Shown piece after piece: positions 52,516-60,797 of a stretch of 64,000 bases of DNA. Each line of letters starts with the position of its first letter. Positions within the stretch are counted from its first letter, which is position 1. The stretch is from Bradyrhizobium sp. ARR65. Its GTDB lineage: Bacteria; Pseudomonadota; Alphaproteobacteria; Rhizobiales; Xanthobacteraceae. The stretch is from contig NZ_AWZU01000023.1 of assembly GCF_000472385.1 (NCBI RefSeq), positions 272-64,271 on the forward strand, given 5' to 3'. Below the pieces are notes generated by a model. The model made no database searches, was not told the DNA's origin, and saw only the letters and a program-made list of their open reading frames with translations. Position numbers and translations under genes: made by a program.

Positions 52516-52974
52516 ATGTCCGATCCCTACGACCTCCAGCGTTTCATGGATGCTCAGCGCAACGTCTACGCGAATGTCATCGCTGAGTTGAAGGCGGGCA
52601 GAAAGCGCAGCCATTGGATGTGGTTCATCTTTCCGCAGATCGCGGGCCTTGGCTTCAGCGCGATGTCGCAACGCTTCGCGATCACTTCGCGCGAGGAGGC
52701 GACCGCCTATCTCGAGCACGATGTCCTTGGCCCACGCCTGCTCGAATGCACGCGCCTCGTCATGGACGTGAACGGCAAATCGATCCACAGCATTTTGGGA
52801 TCGCCTGATGACATGAAGTTTCGTTCGTCGATGACGCTGTTCGGCGCGGTCTCGGAGGATCCGCTCTTCAGCCAGGCGATCGCGAAATATTATCCCGACG
52901 GTGCGGATCAGGCGACGCTTGCCATTCTGGCGCGGCTTGATGGCAAGCGCGATCTGAGGCCCAGTCCGGAATAA
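52516..52974 (+). CDS. DUF1810 family protein
   Basis: The protein is 152 residues and typical of DUF1810: DLQRFMDAQRNVYANVIAEL, RSHWMWFIFPQIAGLGFSAMS, ATAYLEHDVLGPRLLECTR, then SPDDMKFRSSMTLF. It belongs to the calpastatin-like NADAR-adjacent fold; the activity is unknown. ATG 52516 is preceded by CCTCAAAGGCCG without a strong site. Cytosolic. Confidence 0.93.
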   Translation: MSDPYDLQRFMDAQRNVYANVIAELKAGRKRSHWMWFIFPQIAGLGFSAMSQRFAITSREEATAYLEHDVLGPRLLECTRLVMDVNGKSIHSILGSPDDMKFRSSMTLFGAVSEDPLFSQAIAKYYPDGADQATLAILARLDGKRDLRPSPE

Positions 52975-53034
52975 AGAACGGCGCAACAGCCTTCGCTGCG
53001 ACGCCGTTGCTGGTCGCCAATGCGTTGCGTCTCG

Positions 53035-53220
53035 TCAGCTTTGATTCGGGCCGCGCATGATCTTCATCGCAGCCTCGATGTGGCGCCACTCCCTGGCTTC
53101 CTCGCTGTCGCCCTTGCTCTCGCAAGCCTGCGCATTTCGGGCCGCATGGGCGATTGCTTCAAAGCCGTGCTTTTCGAGCATCTGCCGCGCGATCATGTGA
53201 ATCTGCGTCTCGGGTATCAT
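53035..53220 (-). CDS. Small helical protein of unknown function
   Basis: The protein is 61 residues from ATG 53220: IPETQIHMIARQMLEKHGFEAI, then ARNAQACESKGDSEEAREW and RHIEAAMKIMRG. It is wholly helical, with a hydrophobic pattern suiting a small helical bundle. GGGGAGAG just upstream is an excellent site; a longer frame to 53274 has none. I remember similar short proteins (QxHMIARQMLEKHG) in Bradyrhizobium without function. Cytosolic. Confidence 0.75.
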   Translation of the reverse strand: MIPETQIHMIARQMLEKHGFEAIAHAARNAQACESKGDSEEAREWRHIEAAMKIMRGPNQS

Positions 53221-53431
53221 ATCGGGCTCTCCCCTCGGCTGGCCGCTCTCGGGAACGGAAGTTCCGCCGCTCATTGCGGCGCCGTATCAACCGGCTCGGC
53301 GGTGACCGTGTTCCACGTTGCCTTCTGGCCACGTCATCGCGTTTTCTTGCTCGCGATAGCCTGCGCGCCCCGGAACGTACTTTTCTCGCCGCATTTCCTG
53401 ATATTGCTGCCCCCAAGTGGGGAGATTTCGA

Positions 53432-53806
53432 ATGAAGCGAGCGATCGTGACTGCGGTATTTGCATTGTCGTTGGCCTCGTCCGCCGCCGTAGCGGAGGAG
53501 CGCGCGACCGACGCTGCGCTTGGAGCGGTATCGGGAGCCGTCGTGCTCGGGCCAATCGGCGCGGTCGCCGGTGCTGTCGTCGGCTACACCGCAGGACCCG
53601 CGATTGCGCATTCCTGGGGCGCGCGGCGATCCGGCAGACCGCGCCAGGCGCGTCGACCGCCCCGCCCGGACGCGCAGGCTTCCATGAGTAGCAACGAGCC
53701 CGCGCCGAGCATTCAGTCCAGCGCGCCGCCCGTTTCGACCGCCCCGGCAGCGAGGCCGGTGCCGCAGGCCTCTGCCGCGCCTCCACCGGTCCAGCCGTTG
53801 GAGTGA
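53432..53806 (+). CDS. Exported glycine-zipper-like protein
   Basis: The protein is 124 residues: a signal peptide (about 1-21, ending AVAEE), a glycine-zipper-type hydrophobic segment (LGAVSGAVVLGPIGAVAGAV, then GYTAG), and a basic, Pro/Ser/Ala-rich tail. The zipper would let it insert into or associate with a membrane. GGGGAG lies 6 bases before ATG 53432. A good hairpin terminator follows. Function is unknown. Confidence 0.78.
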   Translation: MKRAIVTAVFALSLASSAAVAEERATDAALGAVSGAVVLGPIGAVAGAVVGYTAGPAIAHSWGARRSGRPRQARRPPRPDAQASMSSNEPAPSIQSSAPPVSTAPAARPVPQASAAPPPVQPLE

Positions 53807-53871
53807 GTCTGGCGCTGCCTCAAGCGCTGTCGACGGCGCGACAGATGCATCTCCGCTTACAGCATCGCAAA

Positions 53872-53906
53872 ACCCATCGCGAAAATCGCGCGATGGGTCT
53901 TGCTTT
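53872..53906 (+). terminator. Rho-independent terminator
   Basis: ACCCATCGCG (53872-53881), loop aaaatcg, CGCGATGGGT (53889-53898), then CTTGCTTT: a perfect ten-base stem for the glycine-zipper gene, probably also used by the convergent DUF3551 gene. Confidence 0.8.
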
Positions 53907-53948
53907 ATCAGAGCGCGCAGAGGCGATGCACCTCATGCGATTATTCGA

Positions 53949-54254
53949 TCACTGTTCGATCGACTGCTTGACGGCGCGATGCCGGCGCACATGGTTGGGC
54001 TGATAGGCGAGCGCTGAACGGGCGCCCTTGAGCGAGGTGCTGGCGTCCTTGTAGAACGGATCGCGCATGCAGGTGCCGAGACCGCCGGACATCGTCGCCT
54101 GGCATTGCTCCAGCGTATCATAGCCGCAGCCGCGCATGCCCGAGGTATTGACGCTGCAATATTCGCCCGCCTGCGCAGCCGGCGCCGCAAAAGCAACCAG
54201 CGCCAGCGCCGAGAGCGCAGCGGTAGCAGTCAACATCTTGTGGATCGACTTCAT
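53949..54254 (-). CDS. DUF3551 exported protein
   Basis: The protein is 101 residues with a signal peptide (about 1-29) and a mature chain with four cysteines: EYCSVNTSGMRGCGYDTLEQCQ, then GGLGTCMRDPFY, likely two disulfides. DUF3551 proteins are small periplasmic proteins found in many copies in Bradyrhizobium, function unknown. ATG 54254 has GGGGA just upstream. It is divergent from the LysR gene that begins at 54381, with a 126-bp gap holding both promoters. Confidence 0.88.
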   Translation of the reverse strand: MKSIHKMLTATAALSALALVAFAAPAAQAGEYCSVNTSGMRGCGYDTLEQCQATMSGGLGTCMRDPFYKDASTSLKGARSALAYQPNHVRRHRAVKQSIEQ

Positions 54255-54380
54255 GGTGATTTCCCCTGTCAGTAAACAATCGGATGCGCGGGATACCCGC
54301 CGTCCACCACTGACTTGAGCCTGCAGAGGCCTTTTGATAATATGAAAGAAACGGAATAGCTTATTCGGATTGGGCAAAGA

Positions 54381-55430
54381 ATGTCCGGTATCCAGCTTGC
54401 CGAGCTGATGGCCTTTACGGCTGTCGCCGAGCACCTCAGTTTCACCAAGGCAGCTCATCAGGTGGGCATCGCGCTGCCGACCATGAGTCAGACCATCCGT
54501 TCGCTCGAAGAGCGCCTCGGGGTGCGCCTGTTCAATCGCACCACGCGCAGCGTCGCGCTCACCGAAGCCGGCGAGCGGCTGCTTGGCGAGATACAGCCGG
54601 TCATCGCCGGCCTCGATCATGCGCTGGAGAGTGTCAATCTGTTTCGCGACAAGCCGATCGGCACGTTGCGTCTCGCGGTATCGCGGCCTTCATCCATGCG
54701 CAGGCTTGCGCCGCTGCTCCGACCCTTTCTTGCCGAATATCCCGCAATCCGCCTCGACATTGCCGTCGACGATACGCATGGCGACATTGTCGGCGGCCGC
54801 TTCGATGCCGGTATCCGTGTCGGTCAACGCGTTGAACGCGACATGACGGCGTTACGCCTGGGTGACGATTTCAGGATGATGGTGGTCGCCGCGCCAAGCT
54901 ATCTCGCACACCATCCGAAGCCGGCCGTTCCACGCGATCTTCTCAACCACAATTGCTTGAGATACCGGGCGCCATGGGAAGGCGCCATCCAGCCCTGGAT
55001 TTTCTGCAAGGGCCGTCAGAAGAAGGAGGTTTCCATCGAGGGCTCGCTGACGGTCAACGACATCGAGTTGCTCGTCGCCGCCGCCCTCGATGGCGTCGGC
55101 ATCGCCTATCTTCCGGAGCCGTTGGCCGCACCGCACGTCGCGCAGGGCCGGTTCGTGGCGCTGCTCGATGACTGGTGCGGCGGCACAATGCCAGGAGTCT
55201 TCCTCTATTATCCGAGCCGCCGCCAAATGCCGGTGCCGCTGAAGGTCTTCATCGAGTTCATTAAGAAATGCCGAAAGCGCGGCATCGAACGTGAAGAGCG
55301 GATGAAGGCATCGACATCCACCACGCTCGCCGGGACGAGAGCCAATGACGCGATCGGCACGCTGACATCCCTCAATAAGGCGGAGCCTTCCGCGCGCGCT
55401 GCGCCTTCGCCGCTTCAACCCACCAGCTAA
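54381..55430 (+). CDS. LysR-family transcriptional regulator
   Basis: The 349-residue protein has an N-terminal winged helix (AELMAFTAVAEHLSFTKAAHQ, GIALPTMSQTIRSLEERLG, RLFNRTTRSVALTEAG) and the periplasmic-binding-type effector domain. Usual family length is about 300, so the C-terminal 45 residues (after REERMKAS) are an extension of low complexity that overlaps the next gene in antisense for 59 bp. The end may be the result of a lost stop. The effector is unknown. Its possible targets are the convergent FMN reductase and the divergent DUF3551 gene. Confidence 0.92.
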   Translation: MSGIQLAELMAFTAVAEHLSFTKAAHQVGIALPTMSQTIRSLEERLGVRLFNRTTRSVALTEAGERLLGEIQPVIAGLDHALESVNLFRDKPIGTLRLAVSRPSSMRRLAPLLRPFLAEYPAIRLDIAVDDTHGDIVGGRFDAGIRVGQRVERDMTALRLGDDFRMMVVAAPSYLAHHPKPAVPRDLLNHNCLRYRAPWEGAIQPWIFCKGRQKKEVSIEGSLTVNDIELLVAAALDGVGIAYLPEPLAAPHVAQGRFVALLDDWCGGTMPGVFLYYPSRRQMPVPLKVFIEFIKKCRKRGIEREERMKASTSTTLAGTRANDAIGTLTSLNKAEPSARAAPSPLQPTS

Positions 55431-55962
55431 GGTCGTCGGCAAAGCGCGGAAACGCGTTCTCCAGCGCCTTGCCGCCCTCGCCGATCGGCTTGCCGTCCGC
55501 TGAAAGCGTCTGCGCGATCGGGCCCGCCGCGATCGTGCTCGACACAACCACCATGCCCATTTCGGACAGCGTGCCGTGCCAGGTGGTCGCCGCGCGAGCG
55601 CCGGAGAAACGGCCCGCCGAGTAGCTCGCAATCGCGGCCGGCCGCCAGAACCATTCCTCCAGGAAATGATCGGTGAGATTCTTCAAGCCCGGCTGAACAC
55701 CCCAATTATACTCACCGGTGACGAAGACGAAGCCGTCGGCGTCGCGGATCTCGCCGGCGAGCTTTTCCATCACCTCCGGCGCCTGCCCCTTCGGATACTC
55801 CTTGTACATGCGATCGAGCATCGGCAGGCCGACAGCCTTGGCATCGATCAGCGCCACATTGTCGCCGCGCGCGCGAAAACCCTCGACGACGAACTGCGCG
55901 AGGCGGATGCCCATCCGGTCGGAGCGATAGGAACCATAGAAGACGAGGATGCGGTGGCTCAT
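55372..55962 (-). CDS. NADPH-dependent FMN reductase family protein
   Basis: The 196-residue flavodoxin-like protein has YGSYRSDRMGIRLAQFV (FMN phosphate loop), LPMLDRMYKEYPKG and FVFVTGEYNWGVQPGLKNLTDHF, typical of the NADPH-dependent FMN reductases and quinone or azo reductases. It is cytosolic. It ends inside the last 59 bp of the LysR gene on the other strand. It may reduce quinones or other electrophiles under LysR control (inference). Confidence 0.93.
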   Translation of the reverse strand: MSHRILVFYGSYRSDRMGIRLAQFVVEGFRARGDNVALIDAKAVGLPMLDRMYKEYPKGQAPEVMEKLAGEIRDADGFVFVTGEYNWGVQPGLKNLTDHFLEEWFWRPAAIASYSAGRFSGARAATTWHGTLSEMGMVVVSSTIAAGPIAQTLSADGKPIGEGGKALENAFPRFADDLSWWVEAAKAQRARKAPPY

Positions 55963-56109
55963 GGGCGCATTCTAGGCTGCCAACCTCTCCAAATGAAGCC
56001 AAGCCGCGCGTTTTCCAGTTGTTAAGCAAGCCGTCGCCCCTGGGGCGATCGTGGCCCAAAAATGCCAAAATCTTTTTGCGAAAAAGTCAGCGTTGAGATG
56101 GAGAGCCTA

Positions 56110-56370
56110 ATGATGCGGATCGCAACGATGATCTTCGCGGGCTCGGTTGCCGCGCTAACAGTGCTGGCAACGCCCGCTCTGGCAAGAAACAATTCCGATG
56201 CGGCCAAGCCCGCCGAGGACAACGCATCTTCGGCGTCGCCCTGTCACGCCTATCAGATGGCCGCCGACGGATCGTGGACCCAGTTGCCGTGCCAAGAAGA
56301 AGGGGCCGCGCGGCAGCCGCCACCGCGGAAATCCGTAACGCGCAACGGTACGGAAGCCGAGACGCATTGA
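56110..56370 (+). CDS. Small exported protein of unknown function
   Basis: The protein is 86 residues: a signal peptide (about 1-25, ending ALARN), then a short chain with one Cys pair (SSASPCHAYQMAADGSWTQLPCQE), a probable disulfide in a WTQLPC-type motif that I remember from small Bradyrhizobium proteins. GGAGAG precedes ATG 56110; an upstream frame has no site. It converges with the LysM gene. Function unknown. Confidence 0.78.
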   Translation: MMRIATMIFAGSVAALTVLATPALARNNSDAAKPAEDNASSASPCHAYQMAADGSWTQLPCQEEGAARQPPPRKSVTRNGTEAETH

Positions 56371-56403
56371 GATGACGAACGGCACGCGCAGCGCGAGGCG
56401 CGG

Positions 56404-57606
56404 CTACCGCCGCGCTTCAGCCGCCGGCACAACGAAGGTCTGGCCGGGATAAATCAGGTTGGGATTGCGGATCTGCTTCTGGTTTGCCTTGTAAATGACC
56501 GCATAGCGCGTGCCGGCGCCCAAGGCACGGTTGCTGATGCGCCACAGAGTGTCGCCGCGGGAAACAGTGACAGTCGCGGTCTTCGGCGCGACCACTGCCG
56601 AGCGCGCGGCCGTATCCGGCGCGACGGTCGCCACGGCGGCAGCGAGATGCGGCTGCCGTGTTGTCGCACCACTCCGCGGCCGGCTGGACGCCGTGGGCTG
56701 CGCCGGCACGGAGGCGGTCTGCACCGCATCTGGAACGCTGAGCGGTACCTCGGCGCGCGCGGTAACCTTTCCAGAACTCGCCTCGATCTCATCAAGCCTG
56801 ACACGATAGTTGCCCGGCGCTAGGCCTTCATTGATCGTGGCGGCGAGATGCCCATCGGCGCCAGCCGTCGCCGACGCAGCGAAGCTGTCGTTGAGATAAA
56901 GCTTCACGGCAGCGCCGGGCCGCGCGCGGCCGCTGACATGGAGTTTGCCGTTCGGTTCGATATCGACCGCTTCCACGGCCACCTTGTCCGCCGCTTGCGC
57001 GAGCGATTGTGACAACACCACGGTGGGCTTGTCCGGCGCCATCAGCGCAACCATCGGCTGGTCGCTCGAACTGGGCTCAAGTGCCACCGCCACGCTCTGC
57101 TTGGAGGCGACCTCCTTGCCGTCCGCCCCGCGGGCACGCAGTGTCAGGCTGTAGGTCCCCGGCGGGAGCGGAGGCGGAACCATCGCAAACTGTCCGGACT
57201 GACCGGCGACCGCGCGATCAAATGGCTCGCCATTGCGGAGCAGCTCCACGGTCGCGCCCGGCGCCGCCCGGCCCGCGACGACCGCCTCGCCCGTCCGCTC
57301 AACACGGACAATGTCGAACTCCGGCGCGCTATCTGCGGCGCTCGCCGGCGGCGGGGACGCCTCGTTAAGTGCGCCGGCGAGGTCCTTCGCTTGCTGCTGC
57401 ACCGCAGCAAGCGCCGGCGGCGCCGGATCACGCGTACTGGGTGTCGGCTCTCCGACAGCGGATGCGGCGGCTGCGGTCTTGGTCTCAGCCGGAGGCCGGT
57501 CGGCGATCGGCCGGTTGGCGACGACCAACGCCACACCCGCTGCCGCAACAAAGGCGGCCAATGGTACGGCCATTCGGCCCATCGAGGTGGCGCTCATCAT
57601 ATTCAT
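56404..57606 (-). CDS. LysM peptidoglycan-binding protein with Ig-like repeats
   Basis: The protein is 400 residues: an N-terminal transmembrane or signal segment (about 10-30: MAVPLAAFVAAAGVALVVA), a disordered Ala/Pro linker, two Ig-like/Big-type repeats (around residues 95-170 and 205-290: VVAGRAAPGATVELLRNGEP and HVSGRARPGAAVKLYLNDSF), and a C-terminal LysM domain (VSRGDTLWRISNRALGAGTRYAVIYKANQ, NPNLIYPGQTFVVP). It should bind peptidoglycan in the periplasm. The architecture is the standard one for this alphaproteobacterial family. The start may be 57606 or 57600. Confidence 0.9.
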   Translation of the reverse strand: MNMMSATSMGRMAVPLAAFVAAAGVALVVANRPIADRPPAETKTAAAASAVGEPTPSTRDPAPPALAAVQQQAKDLAGALNEASPPPASAADSAPEFDIVRVERTGEAVVAGRAAPGATVELLRNGEPFDRAVAGQSGQFAMVPPPLPPGTYSLTLRARGADGKEVASKQSVAVALEPSSSDQPMVALMAPDKPTVVLSQSLAQAADKVAVEAVDIEPNGKLHVSGRARPGAAVKLYLNDSFAASATAGADGHLAATINEGLAPGNYRVRLDEIEASSGKVTARAEVPLSVPDAVQTASVPAQPTASSRPRSGATTRQPHLAAAVATVAPDTAARSAVVAPKTATVTVSRGDTLWRISNRALGAGTRYAVIYKANQKQIRNPNLIYPGQTFVVPAAEARR

Positions 57607-57992
57607 TGGTTGGCCGAACCGCTGACTCGTTCAAAAAGGGCTTCCAGAACGGTGATCACACTGCGCCCAATCACTGCGTTCATCAAGTCGATCTGAAGGG
57701 CCGGTCTCGGTTTTGCCCCAGGGATATGGCAGGCGGCAAATCGTCCGGAGGTAAGGGAATAGGGCAAAAATCAGGGCGCTCGCGGGCCAGCCTCAAACCA
57801 CCACAGGCCCTGTTCGATCGTCGTTATCTTTCAGCGCGTCTGCGGCGGATGCTGTTCAACAGGTGCTTTCGCGCGAGACAACCGGGAACCGTCTGCGTGA
57901 AGATCATTCTTAAACAAGCGTCCGCGGCGCGACGGCACTTCGATTGAATCGCACCGCGCCCACTCGCGCGAACGGCCTCGAAACTGCGCCCC
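57607..57992. other. Intergenic, weak candidate small gene
   Basis: About 385 bp. A rightward frame from ATG 57726 gives a basic 73-residue product (MAGGKSSGGKGIGQKSGRSR...), but it lacks a proper ribosome binding site and any recognisable motif, so I do not call it. No other structure was seen. Confidence 0.3.
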
Positions 57993-58736
57993 CTACTCAG
58001 CCGCTTGCTGGCCGCCCCCCGCCACCTGTCCGGTGACCTCACCCGTCGGCTCCGCACTCAGCCAACGATAGATCAAGCCGCCCGCGGCGCCCCCGATCAG
58101 CGGCGCGACCCAGAACAGCCAAAGCTGCGCCAGCGCCCAGCCACCGACAAAAAGCGCGGGCCCGGTGCTGCGTGCCGGGTTCACCGACGTATTGGTCACG
58201 GGGATGCTGATCAAATGGATCAGCGTCAGCGCAAAGCCGATGGCGATCGGCGCAAATCCCGCCGGCGCCTTGCCGTGGGTTGAGCCCATAATCACGAACA
58301 GGAACATCATCGTCAGCACGACTTCGCTCAACAGGCCGGCCCCCAGGCCATACTTGCCGGGCGAGTGATCGCCATATCCGTTCGCCGCAAAACCGTTCGC
58401 GAGGCTGAAATCAGGCGCTCCGCTGGCGATGGCATACAGCACCGCCGCGGCGACGATCGCACCGATCACTTGCGCCACCACATAGGGAATGACGAGACTG
58501 GTGGGGAATCGGCCACCGCATGCCAAGCCCACCGTAACGGCCGGATTGAGATGGGCGCCGGAGATATGTCCGATGGCATAGGCCATGGTAAGCACGGTAA
58601 GACCAAAGGCCAATGCGACGCCCAATAGTCCAATGCCCACGTGAGGAAATCCGGCCGCGATCACCGCGCTGCCGCAGCCGCCAAACGTCAACCAGAAGGT
58701 GCCGATCGCTTCGGCCGCATATTTTTTTCCGTTCAT
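57993..58736 (-). CDS. aqpZ: Aquaporin Z
   Basis: The 247-residue protein has six transmembrane helices and the two NPA boxes (SGAHLNPAVTVG and NTSVNPARSTGPA). GGRFPTSL and the aromatic/arginine filter residues fit the water-selective AqpZ class (NPARSTGPAL) rather than glycerol facilitators. It allows rapid water flow through the inner membrane. ATG 58736 has AAGGAGGT at perfect spacing; an upstream frame of 75 residues is not coding. It is a single gene. Confidence 0.96.
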   Translation of the reverse strand: MNGKKYAAEAIGTFWLTFGGCGSAVIAAGFPHVGIGLLGVALAFGLTVLTMAYAIGHISGAHLNPAVTVGLACGGRFPTSLVIPYVVAQVIGAIVAAAVLYAIASGAPDFSLANGFAANGYGDHSPGKYGLGAGLLSEVVLTMMFLFVIMGSTHGKAPAGFAPIAIGFALTLIHLISIPVTNTSVNPARSTGPALFVGGWALAQLWLFWVAPLIGGAAGGLIYRWLSAEPTGEVTGQVAGGGQQAAE

Positions 58737-59142
58737 CACCGACCTCCTTGGTGCCCGAGCTTCTATTTTGCTTCTTCGAGTCTCCATGTGGTTGCAACAC
58801 ATGCTAAACCTGGAGTGAGCAACGAACAAGATACAACCAAAGCGATTAGCGAAAGCGGCAGCGCGCGACGGCGCGCGCTTGAGTTCGAAACCGGCCTCAG
58901 CCGAAGCGCGCGGCGCTGAATTTTGGTAGCCAGCAACACCTCGCATTCGGCGGCGCTTCATCGCTGCGCGAGCTCGCGCTCCTCGCCGTCGCTAGCGTGC
59001 AATCGAGCTTCACACTCGAGCAACACACGGGCGCAGTTCTTATTTGGGCCACACCTGCGCAAGCTTTTTCCACGCCCGCGCCATCTTTTCGAGCGACCGC
59101 GGCTGCACGTTCCTCTCGGGCGCCGTCGCGTGCATGGGGAAC
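58737..59142. other. Intergenic, no gene recognised
   Basis: About 400 bp between divergent genes. It is GC-rich with several small inverted repeats (for example gcgcgcgacggcgcgcgc near 58861). No accepted coding frame. Confidence 0.3.
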
Positions 59143-59322
59143 ATGATGATCGAACTTCAAGAGAAGGCCGAAAAGTATGAGAGCAAAGCGGCGCAGTGCC
59201 GGGACTGGGCCACACAGGCGCCAGAGGGTCCTCAGCGCGCGTTCTTTGAGGTGCTCGCCGACTACTATGAAGGTCTCGCAGCAGACTTCCGCCAGGCCAT
59301 AGCAAAGCGAACGGCGGCTTGA
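59143..59322 (+). CDS. Small helical protein
   Basis: The protein is 59 residues: MIELQEKAEKYESKAAQCRDW, then AFFEVLADYYEGLAADFRQA. It is wholly helical, with a single Cys. I remember this short family (EKAxxYxxKAAxCRxWAxQA) in Bradyrhizobium as of unknown function. The start is ATG 59143 with GGGGA just upstream; the neighbouring ATG at 59146 is equally possible. Cytosolic. Confidence 0.72.
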   Translation: MMIELQEKAEKYESKAAQCRDWATQAPEGPQRAFFEVLADYYEGLAADFRQAIAKRTAA

Positions 59323-59508
59323 GCCAACTCCGGCCGAGCCAAATCCAACTAACAAATCCAATTAAATCGAGTCTGGCAGCCGAACTAGCGCAGGGCGGCC
59401 AGCGTGGCAGGACCGAGATACCGTGCCAGTGTATCGTGCCGCAATAAATCCACAGTTCAAAGAACCAATGGACCCGGCCTGGGGGTCAGACCATGGGGGG
59501 ACTTCACC

Positions 59509-59901
59509 ATGACTGACAGCGAAAGGTGGAAGGAACGAAGGACTGAGGTGGCACGCTATCGGGCGATGGAGCGGGAAGCCACCGATCCGCTCGCGGCGGG
59601 TTTGCTCCATGAGATCGTTTCGGACTTGGAGTCTCAACTCAACGACCTTGCCGAAGTGGAGGCGCAACTGATCCTGATACGCGACTACGCGCTCGAACCG
59701 GGGCGGATCGAATTTCACGAGCGCTCGGTCTCGTGTCTGGTGCGAAGTCTGTCCGAGCATGGCGCTGCCATCGACGTGATCAGTCCGCGCGGCATTCCGG
59801 ATCACTTTACGCTGGTGCTCCCGCTGGAAGGCGCGACCCACCGCTGCCGTCTTGTGTGGCGGAGGGATATGGAGATCGGGGTAACGTTTCAGCGAAACTA
59901 G
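59509..59901 (+). CDS. PilZ domain protein with degenerate cyclic-di-GMP motif
   Basis: The protein is 130 residues: an N-terminal helical segment (about 1-60: RYRAMEREATDPLAAGLLHE, VSDLESQLNDLAEVEAQLIL), then a PilZ barrel (FHERSVSCLVRSLSEHGAAID, LPLEGATHRCRLVWRRDMEIGVTF). RxxxR is not obvious, and D/NxSxxG reads SLSEHG, lacking the acidic or amide residue. Binding of cyclic di-GMP is therefore doubtful. GGGGGG lies about 12 bases before ATG 59509. It resembles the PilZ protein at 17239 in the end of the domain (RVVWQRDFRMGVTF). Cytosolic. Confidence 0.78.
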   Translation: MTDSERWKERRTEVARYRAMEREATDPLAAGLLHEIVSDLESQLNDLAEVEAQLILIRDYALEPGRIEFHERSVSCLVRSLSEHGAAIDVISPRGIPDHFTLVLPLEGATHRCRLVWRRDMEIGVTFQRN

Positions 59902-60054
59902 CCGCTCTTGCCCAACAGCAGATCGATCGCGATCGACTGCGCCGAAGCCGTGCGACAATCAAGGATGGGCACACGCCCAAAGGCGGGACACGGCGATCAG
60001 ACGGGCCCATGGCCACTCTGACTGCAATTGACGTGTTGTCCGCAGTGCCTCCGC

Positions 60055-60489
60055 TCAGTAGCAGCGGATGACGTTGACCGTTTGCTCCTCACCGTTACGC
60101 CCGGGGACCTTCACGGCCTCCGCGGGGCAGCTTGGCACGTAGGGCCGCTCCGAAGGCGCAACCAGCGGCGGATATCGATGGGCCCAGTCCCAGGGCACAT
60201 CGTATGTGTAGGTGTAGTGGACGTCGCTTGACACCGATGGCGGCGGAATGTCGGCCAAAGGCTCGCCATAGGATGGTCCGTAATAGACGTCTCCTGGCCA
60301 GAAGAACCCACCGTCGAATCTCCGGTGATGCCGGAACGCTCGCGCGACGGCGGGACGGGAAATCGCGTGCGGCGAGGCAAATCCGGCACGCGGCGCTGAT
60401 CCCGATCTCGCAAGCGCCTCGTCCGCGGCGAGCATCAGCACCGCTGCGCTGACGGACGCGACAAGCGTCCCATAAATTCGATGCGTCAT
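60055..60489 (-). CDS. Exported Tyr/Pro-rich protein
   Basis: The protein is 144 residues with a signal peptide (about 1-27, ending ALARS) and a mature chain with GGFFWPGDVYYGPSYGEPLADI, HYTYTYDVPWDWAHRYP and the ending SCPAEAVKVPGRNGEEQTVN, then IRCY. The Cys pair probably bonds. It is similar to short envelope proteins of rhizobia with aromatic repeats; function unknown. Start 60489 (MTHRIYG) gives a proper signal peptide. A weak ribosome binding site. Confidence 0.76.
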   Translation of the reverse strand: MTHRIYGTLVASVSAAVLMLAADEALARSGSAPRAGFASPHAISRPAVARAFRHHRRFDGGFFWPGDVYYGPSYGEPLADIPPPSVSSDVHYTYTYDVPWDWAHRYPPLVAPSERPYVPSCPAEAVKVPGRNGEEQTVNVIRCY

Positions 60490-60797
60490 GGTACGTACCA
60501 ACTCGACGGTTGCTGAGCCGCCCTCCAACGCGACGCTAAGCCCGGCCCTTAGCGCCCGCAAACCCATTATGAATTATTGGTTAAGGCGTAAGATTAATGC
60601 AGCGAATTGTCCGAAACATCGGACCGAAAACTGACGCTGCCGGACAATATCCCCGTCCTCCCGGACAAGCGAAGTGCAGATCCGGGACCAACCACAGGCC
60701 GCAGTTGCCTGTGAACAACCTCGGCCACCCCGAATCGACTAACGGATTTCGAGGTACCGGCCCTGGCTTTCGCCAGGGCGACAGATCGCTGCGCAGC
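60490..60797. other. Intergenic, no gene recognised
   Basis: About 308 bp between two leftward genes. An AT-rich patch (60563-60600) may hold the promoter of the gene at 60489. No frame I trust. Confidence 0.3.

Noticed and set aside
57726..57947. A 73-codon rightward frame (MAGGKSSGGKG...)
   Set aside because: No proper ribosome binding site, very basic composition, and no recognised motif.
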